Source: Combretum micranthum | Lineage: Eukaryota > Streptophyta > Magnoliopsida > Myrtales > Combretaceae | DNA length: 64,000 nucleotides | Direction: 5' to 3' | NCBI GenBank assembly: GCA_024138025.1 | Contig: JAMXBD010001254.1 | Span: 248,001 to 312,000 of the forward strand | Shown: in pieces, positions 33,769-46,165 of the stretch | How the letters are laid out: each line of letters begins with the position of its first letter | Position numbering within the stretch: position 1 is the first letter of the stretch | Notes under the pieces: generated by a model | Database searches by the model: none | Told to the model about the DNA's origin: nothing | What the model saw: only the letters and a program-made list of their open reading frames with translations | Translations under genes and position numbers: made by a program

Positions 33769-36507
33769 TGTTTTCAAAAGTGGTGGCTGTAATTGGCCTG
33801 AATACCCAACCCTGAATGAAGGGCGTAAATTCATTCAACATATGATTCCTCGAAAGTCATATGCCTTGTATACTCACGTGGTTGTTGCATTTCATATGTT
33901 TGAATAACGAAACTTGTTTGATAATTTTCTTCGAGTATGAATCTTGGGATTTACTCACTAAGCTTAGTAGCTTATACCCCGATAGCTATCTTTTGCAATT
34001 CCCGTACTTATGGTTAAGGCCACGTGGACCCTGTGGGCAGGTAATCCCTCCTGTATATTAGAAATCTGAATACAGAGTAGCTTAGCATTAGCATGTTAAA
34101 ATGTATACAATAGATTAGTAATTTAGGGAGTTGTCCTTAAGTTTATAAATTTATGCCATGGACAAATAATTATTGTGATTCTTCTTTTCTTAATATGTTT
34201 TTATATCTTCTTAAGCTACATAATTCCATATATGGTCCTCTAAAAATTGTGAAAGTAAGTCTTACACTTAATATAAAAGCTTTTGGAATGACTAAGGTTG
34301 TCATATTTAAGCTTTAATATTGAGTGTGGCGGACTGCCACGTTTAAGGTACCCTTTGGGGCGTGACAGACCCCTAGCGATTCTACATGGAATTGCGAGTT
34401 TGACAACCTTAATCATAATAGTTATGATCAAGATTAATCTATTACAAAAATCTAAGGGGCATACCCCTATCAAAATAATAATGCTACTATTATTACAAGT
34501 AAAATCATAAGCATGTAATTTAAAGAAAGTGAACTCACTTTGCCATGGTGCAAAATTCCTTTTAATCGTAATAATCTTCGGGAAGGTCTAGTCCATCTTT
34601 CAAGTCACCTAACAAAAGAAATACCTCCAATGAGTATTTCTATGAAGTTTAAATGAAACTTATAAATTCTATTCTAATAAGTTTGTCAAAGTTCATAGAG
34701 AGGAAATTCCAACTTAAAATGACCATAACTTGGTGATTTTAACTCAGAATTTCGCATATTATATACTGATTGCTACCTATTTGATGAGGGCTATCTATTT
34801 CTAAAGTTATTTTCATCATATAAGGTCATTTAGGCCACAAACAGTAAGGTACAAGATGTTACACGAAATTCCTAACCCATAAATTAAGTTCTAATTTCAA
34901 TCCAAGCATAATTCAAAACCTTTGATAGATACTTAGCTATCAATATACCTTGAAAACTCTTTTATATACATATATAACTCAATATCATGCATGATTTATG
35001 GGTTGATGATCAATCTATTTCATTATGTATTCAAACAATGTTTTGTGGAGTTTGCAAGACATTAATTTCCCAGACTTGGTTTTTGAAAAATTTCCAAGTA
35101 AACCATGATTTCTTTAAAAGTTTGTTACTTTATGTTCAGTTTATTATTTTACTCTTGGAGTTTATATAAATATATATATATATATATCATCTTTCATATA
35201 CTAACTCGTTTTTTTATCACTAATCTCTTAAATATTTCCTAGATGGCTTCTAGATCCATTCTTTCTAGCTTTGAAAAACTTACTTATTTCTTGAAAGTGT
35301 TTTACAATAGTTTTTGGTCTTAATCTTCTTAAGAAAATTTTGTAGAATCAAGGATCATTATTTTTAAGTTTTGAGGGTGAAAATCCTATATTTATATCAC
35401 TAAAGTTTGTGCAAAGTTCTTTAATTCTAACAACACTTATATGATGTGATTTTTATGTCTATAAAACTAAGATTTATATTTTTCCTTTGCTAACTTTTAA
35501 GATCTCTTTTATTTCATCTTGAAAGACACCTCTTTTATTAGATCATGCACTTTGAACTTTGTTTTAAATTTTTCCTTTGCAATTTTGAAAATGTCGTGAC
35601 CCATTAAAGATGGAGAAAATTATTTTCTTTTTCAAAAATTGTTTCTTGAGTCATCCTCATCTTGTCTTAAAACTTGTTATTTTAGAAAAAACCATTTGTG
35701 TCCTTCATGAGATCAAGATCATAATCTCATCTCTAAGTTTTTTTTAAAACTTTCTTTGCTAAACTTTTAGATCTAGTCATTTTCTTAAGATCAAAGTTTT
35801 GTTTTTGTTGAGAACCTAATCTCATCTTACCTTTACAATATTTTGTCCATGAATCATGTATATTTATGAGCATGTAACAAAAATAAGGGAAGATTAAGTA
35901 AAGCATAAGTAGAGCATAAAATAATCAAGTGTTGAGAGAACTAAGCTCCCGGGATATAGAAAAGTTTCCACCCAAAAGAAAAGAAAAGAAAGGAAAAAAA
36001 AAAAAAAAAGAAGTGCATTAAAGTAGATATTGAAAAGCAACAATATAAGAGCAAGTATAGTAACAATATGGCAATATATGTAACAAGATATATATGGCAA
36101 GATACATATAGCATAATATTAGTATGAGCATAATGACATTTCCATGAACAAGAACCAAACATGATCATAATGTTGTTTCTTTAGTTTTTTAACCTAAGAA
36201 ACATATACTATGGCCATATAAGGCTACATGACATGGGGGATTCTTAAGAGAAAGCTTTATTACCTAAAGAAAAGTTGTAGGAAAAAGTATAAAGAAAGTG
36301 TTTTTGTGTTTATGGTGTTGTGAGTAGTAGTATATAGAGTATGTATAAAAAGATGGTTTCTGTGTTTATGGAAGAGAGTTTTTGTGTAGTAGAAGAGAAG
36401 ATGGTAGAGAAGATTTGGAGAGAATTTTAAGAAGTGTTTTTGAGTAGTAATTTTGGCATAGTAACTTTAGGTTAAGAAGTGGCGTAAAGGGTGTAAGAGA
36501 TGGAGGA

Positions 36508-36515
36508 TATTTATA
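36508..36515 (-). promoter_or_regulatory. TATA box of LTR B
   Basis: TATAAATA on the minus strand, in the usual context downstream of GAATAGTG repeats. Confidence 0.6.
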
Positions 36516-37221
36516 GAAAAATGGGAGTGAATTTTTGAGAGATCAAAATAAAAGAAAATAAAATGATATAATATCATAAAGGGGGAAGAGGGCACTAGCC
36601 ATGTAGGGTTTGAAGGGAAAATGGCTTATTTTATTATTTTGTGTAATATAAGTGTAATAATATGTAAAGTAGATATGAGTAGATGTGTATAGGAAATGAA
36701 AAAAGTAAATAGAAGAAAGTATGGTAGCTTGTAAGGATGAATAGTGATAAAGTAGAGATAGTGAATAGTGTAGAATAGTGTAGTATTGTATTCTGAACAG
36801 TGTAGAAGACAAATTAATTACCGGTAGTAAAGAAAATATAAGTAAAATCACAATATCAAATATTTTAGTTACCAAAAAATTATATAACCGTATATATATG
36901 GAAATCTTATGAAATCACGAGTCTAATGGTACTAATAGTATATTCTTGGTATCCCAAGCATCGGGACACACTTTTTAAAGTTGTATTTGATCGGGTTCGA
37001 AATAGGCCAAAAATTTACCAATATGATATTTTTAAGCATTTTAATATTATTAAGAACCAATCTAGACTCTTCACTCATATTTCAACTTCTCGATTTAAGA
37101 ACACAGGATTACTGGATCTAAACTGCTAGGGTTTCTTGAGGATTTATTGACTTAAGGTTCCCGATTGACTTTTCGGTTTAGGATTTAAGCTTAAAAGTAC
37201 CCTAAAATTTAGGGGTTTACA

Positions 37222-38400
37222 CACGTACCCTTTTAAATCTTTGAAGGCTTTGGTATCTTGATAAAAATATCAAAATTTTAAGCCTAAAATAGAAATATAC
37301 AATTGCTGTGGAAAAGAAAGATAAAAGATTTTTAGTCTTGTGGCTAAAAACTTCTTCTTCTTTTTTGTTCATAATCTAACATTTATATTTAAAAAGAGGT
37401 TAATATTGTTTCATCAAAACCAAAATCAACTAATACCACTGCAACAATTTTTAGATAATGTGATGGGTTTAATAGGACGCAAATAGTAATAATAGTTGAA
37501 ATGGGACGCATAAAATTATCTATCACTAATGAAATTTTAAAAGGAAAAACGAAATGGACCCATGTATCCCCACTTTTAGTTTGTTCCCTCAAAACCTTCC
37601 CCCCTATTGTTTTCTATTATTTTTCAATACATTCTACAACGCCTTTTATAACTCTTCTAATGAGACGGTTCTTCTTGCTTGTCACCATCATTAAAGCTTA
37701 ACCTTCCTTGTTGATGGCACAATTCATGAAGTTGTTCTCTCTCTCTCTCTCTTTCTCTCTCTTCACATATATTTTTATTATTTGGGTTTGTGCATAATCA
37801 ATATTTTCTCATCATACATTTTCGACGTGAATCCTATCTCATTAGAGCGCCATCTCTTTCCATTTATGGTCATTCCTATAGTTGCAAGGCTGGTCTTTCT
37901 TCCTCTTCCTCTCTATTTATGGTAACAAATAGCAAGTTTTTATATGTTTAGGTTTTTATTAGTAAAAGGATAGAGAAGAAACAGAGTATGGGTGAAAATT
38001 TCGACTGTATGTTTAGGTTTTCATTTGAGCTTTCTGGGGTTGAAGAGGTTAACATGTTTGTTCTAGAATTACATCAAAGGTTAGATTTTTAATTATGGGG
38101 ATAGAAAAGAGTGAAGTGAGGGAGGGCTTTAATTGAATTTTAAGGATTTTGTAGACATTGGAAGATAATTTTGGGGGATTTAATGGATATGCAAGTACTC
38201 AAGTCTTTGTGTTGCTAAGGTACATTGTCAATTGATATATATATTTTGATGCAAAGAGGTTTTATTACTCAAAATGGATGTCTCTTCTATTTATATTGCT
38301 ATTGATTTGGTAGCAGATGTTACTATATACTTATATAGTGAAAATAATTTATGGACACTTTGTAAAGACATGAGAAGCAACTCAAGTTTCGAACTTCTAT
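37222..38400. other. Promoter/5'UTR-like DNA, no readable gene
   Basis: The first 200 bases should be the upstream end of the copia element (antisense TATA-like 'AAATATAAAT' near 37385). From about 37450 the text looks different from the LTRs: a CT microsatellite (37737-37772), C/T-rich leader-like sequence and 'TCTATTTATGGTAACAAATAG' with a splice-donor-like GGTAAC near 37920. No open reading frame with a known domain follows. It continues after solo LTR G at 41699. It could be a fragment of a low-copy gene or another repeat. Confidence 0.35.
37737..37772. repeat. (CT)n microsatellite
   Basis: About 16 CT units with one TT interruption. CT runs near transcription starts are common in plants, but nothing here proves a promoter. 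Confidence 0.85.
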
Positions 38401-38830
38401 TGTAAACCCTCAAAGTTTTACATCGGTTGAGCTTAAACCCTAATTAGAAGGTCAACCGAAAACCATAAAGTCAACAAAACCTTAGTCAGACGCAACCGTT
38501 TAAGTTCGGCAAACCTGTGTTCGTAACCCTAAGTGAGTAAGAAAGAGATTAATATGTAGGATAGTTCGTAATAACATGAGAAAGCTTAAAAATATCATAT
38601 TAGTTAAACCGCGATTCGTTTTGAGCCTAATTAGATATAGTTTTTGAAAAGCGTTTCCCGAGGCCCATAATAGTAAAAATATTCCAGATATGCTATTAGA
38701 CTTGTAAAAATATAAGGTTTTCAAAAATATCAGTTTTATAATTTTTCAATAACTAAAAATATTAGATATCACATTTATATGCATATTTCTTACTACCGGT
38801 ACTTTAATTATCATATCTACTTTACATTAC

Positions 38831-38857
38831 ACTATTCATTACTATTATACACTATTC
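38831..38857 (+). promoter_or_regulatory. Three ACTATT motifs at 10-bp spacing (LTR G)
   Basis: ACTATTC, ACTATTA, ACTATTC at 38831, 38841 and 38851, 264 bp upstream of the TATA box. Confidence 0.6.
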
Positions 38858-39094
38858 ATTTATTTCTACTTTTTCTTACAACCTACTCTTATAACCTATA
38901 TACCTATTTTCTTACAATTTTTATTTTCAATACAACTTCACATATCTCACATCTTTTTTTTCTTTAACAAAAATACAAAAAATTAAATATATCTCTCTCT
39001 CCCACTCATATTGCACCGACCCCCTTTCCCATTCCCCTCAATTTGTTTTATTTTTCATTTATTTAATTAACACAAATTACCCTCAACTTTTTCC

Positions 39095-39102
39095 TATAAA
39101 TA
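39095..39102 (+). promoter_or_regulatory. TATA box of LTR G
   Basis: TATAAATA, followed by C/T-rich sequence. Confidence 0.7.
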
Positions 39103-39495
39103 CCACATCTTCCTTCCATTTCCTTCACACCTTTCATATACCACCTTACTCTCTCAAAATCTCTCCAAAAATTCTCTCAAAGTTCTTTCTAGTACTTATT
39201 TCATAGGTAATACTTCTTTAAGCTTTCCTCATGTTCATTTGCTTAGTATGAGTATAATGTGTGTTTTCCAAACCTATGGAGGTTAGGAAAGCAACAATAT
39301 GTTCATACTTTGTTCTTGTTCATAAATCTATTTTCCTTTATGTTGTTCATATCTATATCTAACTAAATATATCTATGTAGTTATTATATATATATCTATC
39401 TGGTAGAGCATATAAGCCCATTTTTTATTGCAATTTATTTACTTTCCTTGCAATTTATTTATTTACCTTACAATTTATTTACTTTCAAGTTGTTT

Positions 39496-39583
39496 TAAGA
39501 CTAGTCTTTCTAGTCTTAGACTTGTTCTCATCAAGTCAAATATAATTTTCTTTTTCTTTTGGGACTAGTCTACTCTTAGTCCC
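39496..39583 (+). promoter_or_regulatory. Conserved leader hairpin array (copy in LTR G)
   Basis: Hairpin 1 arms 39496-39504 and 39510-39518, with a 5-nt loop rather than the 3-nt loop of D and E. Hairpin 2 arms 39519-39524 and 39532-39537. Hairpin 3 arms 39561-39567 and 39577-39583. All stems are perfect. Confidence 0.8.
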
Positions 39584-40979
39584 GGGAAGCCTTGAAGAAG
39601 CTAAGGCTCTCAATACTTGACAATTATTATTAATATGCTTATTTATTTCTTATATTCTTTATTATCGTATCTTGTAATATATTTAGCTTTTATAAACTAC
39701 ATGATCATATTCATGCATGGCTAATAAGTTGTTGTCCAAATAAAAAGAAATGAAACTTTTTGATAAAAGAATAAATTTTGATCAACGTTTTTCCAAAGAC
39801 TTAGAAAAATTCAATAAATCTCTTTTAAAGATTTACATAAACTCATCATAAAATTTCAATAGAAGAAGTTTCTTCAAAGATACTTTCTTTTCAAATAACA
39901 AAAGGAAATCTTGATATATAATAATTTGATACTATTTTTACCAAATTTCTAAACCAATATCTAAATGATATTTCAAGAAAATCAACTTACAAGGAAAATG
40001 AAAATAAATAAACTCATCAAGTACTACTGAGGAAAACTTTTTGGAAACTCTATTTTTCAATTCCTAGAAATAAACTCAAAAGACCAAACTTTATTTTCAA
40101 CTGACTTTTGATAAACGAAAGAATCAAAATATAGAATACTAGATTTTTATCAACCAAAAATTACTTTAACCACATAAAGTAAAGTTAACAAATACAAATT
40201 TTCCAAAACACTAGAAAGGTTGTTTGAAGGAAATCAATTAAATAAGATAACACCTATAGCATCATGCATAAATTATGAGTGTATTTATATACATAAGGAA
40301 TTTTTTCAAGTATATATTTGAGTTTTACTTAAACAAGCCTTAGTAAAGGAATGAATAGAAAATATTGTTTTTCCAGAAAAGAATTTTCATATTAGATTCG
40401 TACCCTTCTAAACTATGACCCAAATGAACTTTTATAGTAAAAATAACCTTAGAAATGGATAGATCTTTTCAAGTAGGTAGAAAACGACATATAATATGCA
40501 AACTTCCGAGTTAAAATGAGCAAGTTATGACCATTTTAAGTAGGAACTTCTTTCAATCCGATTTTACCGTGATTTTGGGATAGATTTAGAATCTTTAAAG
40601 TAGAAATTCTATGAAAAACACATTTTTGATATTTCATCTTATTTAGGTGAAGAAGGAACTGATATCGCCTTCTGAAAAGATTATTTCAACTAGGAGCGAT
40701 CGTCATGGAGTAAGTTAATCCCTTATTAATTACATTTCCTTGATTGTGCTTGTAAGTAGTAGCACTAGAGAGTTAAGAAAAAAAGCATATCAAAAGAAGA
40801 TTTGATGAGTAATTTATGTCTTTTCTTAATAGTATGATGAATATTGCTTTGGTCACTCTAACTTGAAACTAATGATAAATTTTAAATACCAATATTAAAA
40901 ATAGTTCATGCATGACATATTATGAGTCACATTTAAAATTTTCACTACTATTCTTCGTGTGGAGAAACAATGAATCGTA

Positions 40980-41065
40980 GTGGTGGTTAGTAGGAGCCGA
41001 AAAGTTTACACGGGCAAGTAGGAGCCGGTAATCTACAAATCATCGATGGTCGTATGGGCCGGTAA
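40980..41065 (+). repeat. LTR minisatellite, AGGAGCC type (LTR G)
   Basis: Two AGTAGGAGCCG copies and a divergent 'GTATGGGCCG', in the fixed slot. Confidence 0.65.
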
Positions 41066-41693
41066 CCACCCAACCCCCGACATAGATGGCATAAAATCCA
41101 TGCTACACATGGTTTCGGTTAATCGTGTGTATTTTGTTTGCTTATGGGATGCATTCCCATATGATTGTCAAAATACTTGTATGATTTATGAAAATGTTTT
41201 AAAGAAGGGAGTTATCTCACTAAGCTAGCTATGCTTATACCCCTATAGCTTTTTGTTGCAAGTTTGATTAATTGTGTGTGGCACCAAGGAGCCCCTTTTG
41301 TCAGGTATGAGCCAAAGCTACTAAGAGTTTTTGGAAGAAGTTTACATATTTAGTTTTGGATGTAGACTTTTAAGAGAAATATCTATAGTAGACTTATGTT
41401 ATATTCATGTATGTTTTTAAGATAGCTTAGACTAGCAAGACTTTAAGTACGAGGGAATGCCCCTAAGAAGTTGTAAGAATTTCATCCTAATGATTATTAC
41501 ATGTTTACTTTTATAAGTTGTTGCATGCTTTTATTATCTGCTTAAACGTAATACCCCTTTGAGTCTCCTATTATCTTGGAAGCATGCCTTGCACGTGATA
41601 TCAAAGCTCTTGCGTGACTTAGATTGTCATTCATTACCTTTAATATTATGTGCGACGGACTGCCACGTTTAGGGTACCCTCTGGGGCGTGACA

Positions 41694-42397
41694 TCTATTT
41701 TGGAAGTAAATGAAGAAACAAAAGATTGGTACTCTTTGCATTCAGTTTGTGATAGGTGGTCTATTTCTTCAAAATAAAGTGTAATATTTTGAGTGAAGTG
41801 ATGAGTTTTTAATGAAGTAACGTGTTGCATTAATTTGTTAATATGTTGTGACCTATGAGTGAAATAGCTTCTGGTTTTATTCTTCTAAAGTCTAATTTCT
41901 GGTCTCTGTGTTGATATTAGATGGATTAGAAGACATGAATCATTAGATAAAAAACATGAAATGGGGAGCTCTATGACCTTGACTTATTTTAAAACCAAGT
42001 TCTTAGCTTGAGCCTCTTCCCCCTTTAATCTCTATGGACTTGAAAAAGTTGCTCCGTGAAGTGATTATAAATTTCCTCTTTAAAGTCCTAATAACCATAA
42101 AAAAAAAAAAAAAATAGTTGTCTATTGTTTAGCAATACCAATACACCTGCTTTAAATTGATGTTCCTTTATTTGTACTTTGTCTAGTTTAATTATAGACA
42201 CATTAATGGCCATAAGTTTGTATATGTATACACACACACATTACAAATACTAACATTTTTAGGTTGGCTCTTTTTTATTTATAATGCATGAAGTAGTTTT
42301 ATGTTGTGATACTTAAATAACTTGGCCATGAGGCTTATTTTAATTTTACTAAGGAATAAGAGTCTATACTTGTCACAAACTGAATAGGGTTAAGACA
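41694..42397. other. Continuation of the 37.4-kb promoter/UTR-like DNA
   Basis: Begins with the TCTAT duplication of solo LTR G. It has no open reading frame of note, an A-run near 42100 and a short CA repeat near 42233. It ends where the inverted copy of repeat R begins. Confidence 0.3.
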
Positions 42398-44970
42398 TGT
42401 TTGGTTCCACTAAGTATAACACTTATGTGTTATACACTAAGGTTTCTCTAAACTATTTGTTTATCATGATCATTTGCTTAAATTTTGAAATTGTATAATT
42501 ATGTTTGAAAACATTTGATTAAGTAGTGGAAAAATAACAAAATATCGAAGGTAGATAAATATCAATACAAGGTATTAGATAAAGGATTTTACAACAACCG
42601 GCACAAACTGAACCCTAAAAAACAATACCAATTCGAAAAGATAAATACAATTTTCATTTAAGAAAAAAAACACATAATTTAGCATTCCTAGCCACTCCAC
42701 TCATTAATAAGCTTGTACCAACCCATATTATACCTAAGATACACATAAGTATCAAAGTTGAAATTACTAACACTTGAAAAAGAAAGGAATAAGTTGAAGC
42801 CCAATACACAGCAACGTAATCACACATGAAATTACCTAAACTATATGCAATGCAGCAACCATTAATTTATAGTTTTTATATAAGGTGACTCAAATAACAA
42901 TGAAGTACTCACACTTTGAATAATACGCTATGAAAATCTGGAGATCCTAAGTAGCAGTAACTACCTAAGCTAAATACCTTAACCTCTTAGAGGAACTATC
43001 TATGTAATAGCCTCGTCTAGAGTTCATAGCCATTATGCATCTCCTTTTATTTTAATCCATACTTATATGCAACTCAATTGATACCCATAGTCGTAAACTA
43101 AATATATTAATTCTCAATGACCATAAATGGACATGATCCTGAAATCATTTAACCTATCATCTACCCATCGAGGCCCGAATTAAATGATACATGCACAAAC
43201 AGCACATTCAATTATTAGGATGTCTTTAAGTTAAGTCCATTTGAGAATCCTATCTTAGGTAAATAATATGGATGTTACTAGGTACTTAATATCGAACTGG
43301 TAGATGATAAAGGATCACATGGATGACAATAGGTCAATCAAATATCTATTCAAGGAAGATTATTTGTATAAGAATTGGTATATAAACTAATGATTCAAAT
43401 CATATTGATTAATCAAATAATATAAGAACTTATATGATATAAGGCCTTAGGCTATAATTGAGTTAAGTCCTTTTAGGATAGTTGGGCTTTGATAATTTGG
43501 ATTGAGCCCATTGAATTTAGATAATGATTTTATTTTTTAGATGTATTGGGCCTTTAGGGGTTATAGTTTAGGCCTAATAAATTTTACTTTTTAGGGTAAT
43601 GTGCTTTCAAGTTTAGTAATTGAACCCATTAAAGAGTATAAATATTAAGTTAGGTGGAATTAGGCTTTATTTTCAAATTAGGTCCCATTAAAGTAATATT
43701 TTTTATTAGACCTAAAGATTGAGTTAAAGCCTAATGGGAATTAATTTAGACCCTAATTTACTATTTGGACCTTCCATTTTCCAATAAAGGCTATTAAGGA
43801 TATTTTAAGGCTTTTCGGCCAATAGAAGGAATTTCAGCCCAATTAGGTATTTTAATACCTGAAATTGATAATGAATTTGAATATTTTGGAAATAGGCCCA
43901 ATTGAATAGGAAAAAGATGTTGAGCCTATATTATGGAATTTAAGCTAATAAAGCATGAAATTAGGTATTATCTATATTTTGAAATTTTAGGCCTTAAATG
44001 GCTAGGAAAAACTTATTGGGATTTAGTTTAAGTCTATTTAATGTAAATGGGCCTAATTAGTTAGAAATCATGCTACTTGTCCTAAGATTATGTTTCTATG
44101 TCGATTTTATCTATTAAAGTCTAATTGTAGTTATCCAGGCACATTAGACTCTAATTTAGTGTATAGACCCATAATCAATTACCAAAACCCAGAATCAATT
44201 TTATTAGCCAAGTTGGTCCTAAATTAACTTCTAAGTCCATTTTAATTTATTCAAGTCATATTAAACCTATTTCTATCATATCGGCCCTTTCAAATTATTC
44301 ATGTCATATTGGTTATGTTTTTACTATTTAAGCCTATTTAGATCATCCTAGCCCATTTAATCATAAAATATTTATTAACTCAATTTTATAGGCATAATGT
44401 TTATAAAATACATTTAATTGCCAATTATCTATTTTAAGCCCATTTATTTAACTAAAAGCAGATAGTAATTCGGTTTTACGCATTTAATCCATTTAAGTTC
44501 GTCTAATTATATTGAGCCATAAACTATCCACTAATCCAATTTTACATATTAAGGCCCATAATGATTTATTTAATTTAGTTTAAGCCCACACTATGTTCAT
44601 TTATCTAATGTTATAATTAAAAGTCCTGTTATGCCTAATGGTCCATTAAATTATATTTATCTAATTTTAATTTAACAAAAAACATAATAATTGAAATGAA
44701 GTATTCAAAATCCTCACCTAAGTTAGGAATTGAAATTAGATAGATTAAATGAATTAAGCAAATTAGAGGATGTAATTAGAGAAGTTGAAATAATTAAATT
44801 AGTAATAGATTAAGTTGAAATTTCATGTTTAGTGGATTCCTAAATCCTTAAGCTTTAGCCTAAATTTTCAATCCTTAACCGCCATCAATTTTGGAATAAC
44901 CTATTTATCTAAAAATATCAGTTTTTGAGCCTAAACCCAAATCAAATATCACTTTGATATAATCTAAACT
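42398..44970. mobile_element. Repeat 'R', copy 2, inverted relative to copy 1
   Basis: 42398-44640 is the reverse complement of about 9480-11890. It opens TGTTTGGTTCC, matching the reverse of the copy-1 end (TGTTCAATTC). Shared text includes the block at 43330-43480 and 'aaggtagataaat' near 42548. No coding domain. It is interrupted at 44971 by solo LTR H; sequence beyond 51952 probably belongs to it. The divergence between copies looks considerable, so this is an old repeat. Confidence 0.6.
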
Positions 44971-45403
44971 TGTAAACCCCTAAAGTTTTGGAATCGGTTT
45001 AGCTTAAACCCTAATCCAGAAGTCAACCGTAAACTCTAAAAGTCAATAAAACCCTAGTTAGACGTAATAGCTTAAGTCTGGTAATCCCGAATAAGCAACC
45101 CTGAGAAAATAAGTAAGAGTTTAGTATGTAGAATAGTTCGTAATTACCTAAGAAAGCTTAAAAAGATCAGATTAGTAAAATCGCGAATCGTTTTGAACTT
45201 GACTAGATACAGTTTTTGAAAAACGTGTCCCAAGGCTCGGAATAGTAAAAATATTCCAAATATACCGTTAGACTCGTAAAAATTTAAGGTTTTCAAAAAT
45301 ATCAGTTTTATAATTTTTTGGTAAGTAAAAATAATAGATATCACAATTATACACGTATTTTCTTACTACTAGTACTTTATTAGTCATATCTACTTTACAT
45401 TAC

Positions 45404-45430
45404 ACTATTCATTACTATTCTACACTATTA
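45404..45430 (+). promoter_or_regulatory. Three ACTATT motifs at 10-bp spacing (LTR H)
   Basis: ACTATTC at 45404 and 45414, ACTATTA at 45424; 275 bp upstream of the TATA-like site. Confidence 0.6.
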
Positions 45431-45678
45431 TTTTATATCCACTTTTTCTAACACCTATTCGTACAATACCATAACCTATAACATTTACTTTTTACCTTTC
45501 TCATAACTTTATTTCACATCTACCTTACTTACTACTTCATTTAATCAACAAAAATACAAAAAACTAAAACTCTCTCCCTCTCATACTCCCATGGCCGGCG
45601 CACCTTGTCTGTCTCTTTCCTTTATTTTGTTTCAATTTTCTTTTATTTAAATCATACAAAAATTCACTCCTCATTTCC

Positions 45679-45686
45679 TATGAATA
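45679..45686 (+). promoter_or_regulatory. Weakened TATA box of LTR H
   Basis: TATGAATA where other copies have TATAAATA. The surrounding sequence aligns, so this is a point mutation of the promoter. Confidence 0.6.
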
Positions 45687-46165
45687 CCCCCTCTCTTCTT
45701 TTACTTCTTTCACACAATTACTACTCACAAATTTCTCAACAAAAACTCTCTCAAATTTTTCTCTCAATACTCTCTCAAAATTCTCTCAAAATAATCTCAA
45801 ACCATCTTCTACCTACACAAAACCATAACCACATAATACTTCAAAAACCTTCTTTAGGTAAAATTTTCTTTATATTTTCTTCTTCTCATGTCATGTAACT
45901 TTACATGACCATGGTGTGAGTTTCTAAAAACTAAATGTTATGGAAGCTACACTATGTTCATGTATTGTTCTTGTTCATGAAAATCCATTTATGTTTATAT
46001 TGTTTTACTTTGTTCATATTATTGTTATTATATCTAAGTATTATTATGTATATATATATATATATATATTCTTTAGAGCGTATAAGCTCACTTGCAATTT
46101 ATTTATTTCCATGCAAAGTAATTTATTTATTTTTTCCATTGCAACTTATTTATTTCTTGTTGTTT

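Larger units (their letters stand above)
18014..34367 (+). mobile_element. Solo LTR 'E' (3.74 kb), split by full-length element F
   Basis: The left part 18014-19199 starts TGTAAACCCC. The right part 31811-34367 ends TTGGGGCGTGACA. GACCC precedes (18009-18013) and follows (34368-34372). It is in transposon C, opposite in orientation to its neighbour D. Features in order: 10-bp-phased ACTATTC motifs (18444-18470), TATA box (18718-18725), leader hairpins (19172-19198 plus 31817-31882), the cross-family block near 32950-33030, minisatellite (33583-33768) and the GGTACCC terminus. Element F landed inside the loop of hairpin 2. Confidence 0.93.
13586..34407. mobile_element. About 750-bp TIR DNA transposon 'C', split by two LTR insertions
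   Basis: The left end GTTGTCAAAATCGTGATT (13586) and the reverse of the right end, GTTGTCAAACTCGCAATT (34407 inwards), match at 15 of 18 positions. The flanks CGTAATCATA (13576-13585) and CTTAATCATA (34408-34417) form a 10-bp target-site duplication with one change. The element proper is 13586-13942, 17658-18013 and 34373-34407. Its interior repeats 'ACGATTCTACG' and 'TTACGATTTTA'. There is no coding capacity, so it is a non-autonomous element. The 9-11 bp duplication suggests the Mutator superfamily, but the class is not proven. Confidence 0.65.
13391..37221 (-). mobile_element. Solo LTR 'B', split by nested insertions
   Basis: The left part is 13391-13585, starting TGTCACGCCCCAAAGGG. The right part is 34418-37221, ending AGGGGTTTACA. 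The flanks are TACGT (13386-13390) and CACGT (37222-37226), a target-site duplication with one change, as expected for an older insertion. Once transposon C and everything inside it is removed, about 3.0 kb of LTR remains. It is shorter than its relatives because roughly 850 bp is missing near 34487, including the minisatellite slot. TATA box at 36508-36515. It interrupts the copia gag upstream region. Confidence 0.8.
38401..41693 (+). mobile_element. Solo LTR 'G' (3.29 kb) with perfect TSD
   Basis: Starts TGTAAACCCTC and ends CTCTGGGGCGTGACA. TCTAT precedes (38396-38400) and follows (41694-41698). Contains phased ACTATTC motifs (38831-38857), TATA box (39095-39102), leader hairpins (39496-39583) and a reduced AGGAGCC minisatellite (40980-41065). 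No coding sequence. Confidence 0.93.

Noticed and set aside
37307..37447. Possible short copia 5' LTR (antisense TATA-like site near 37385)
   Set aside because: TG and CA ends can be chosen, but there is no primer-binding site next to it and no matching second LTR.
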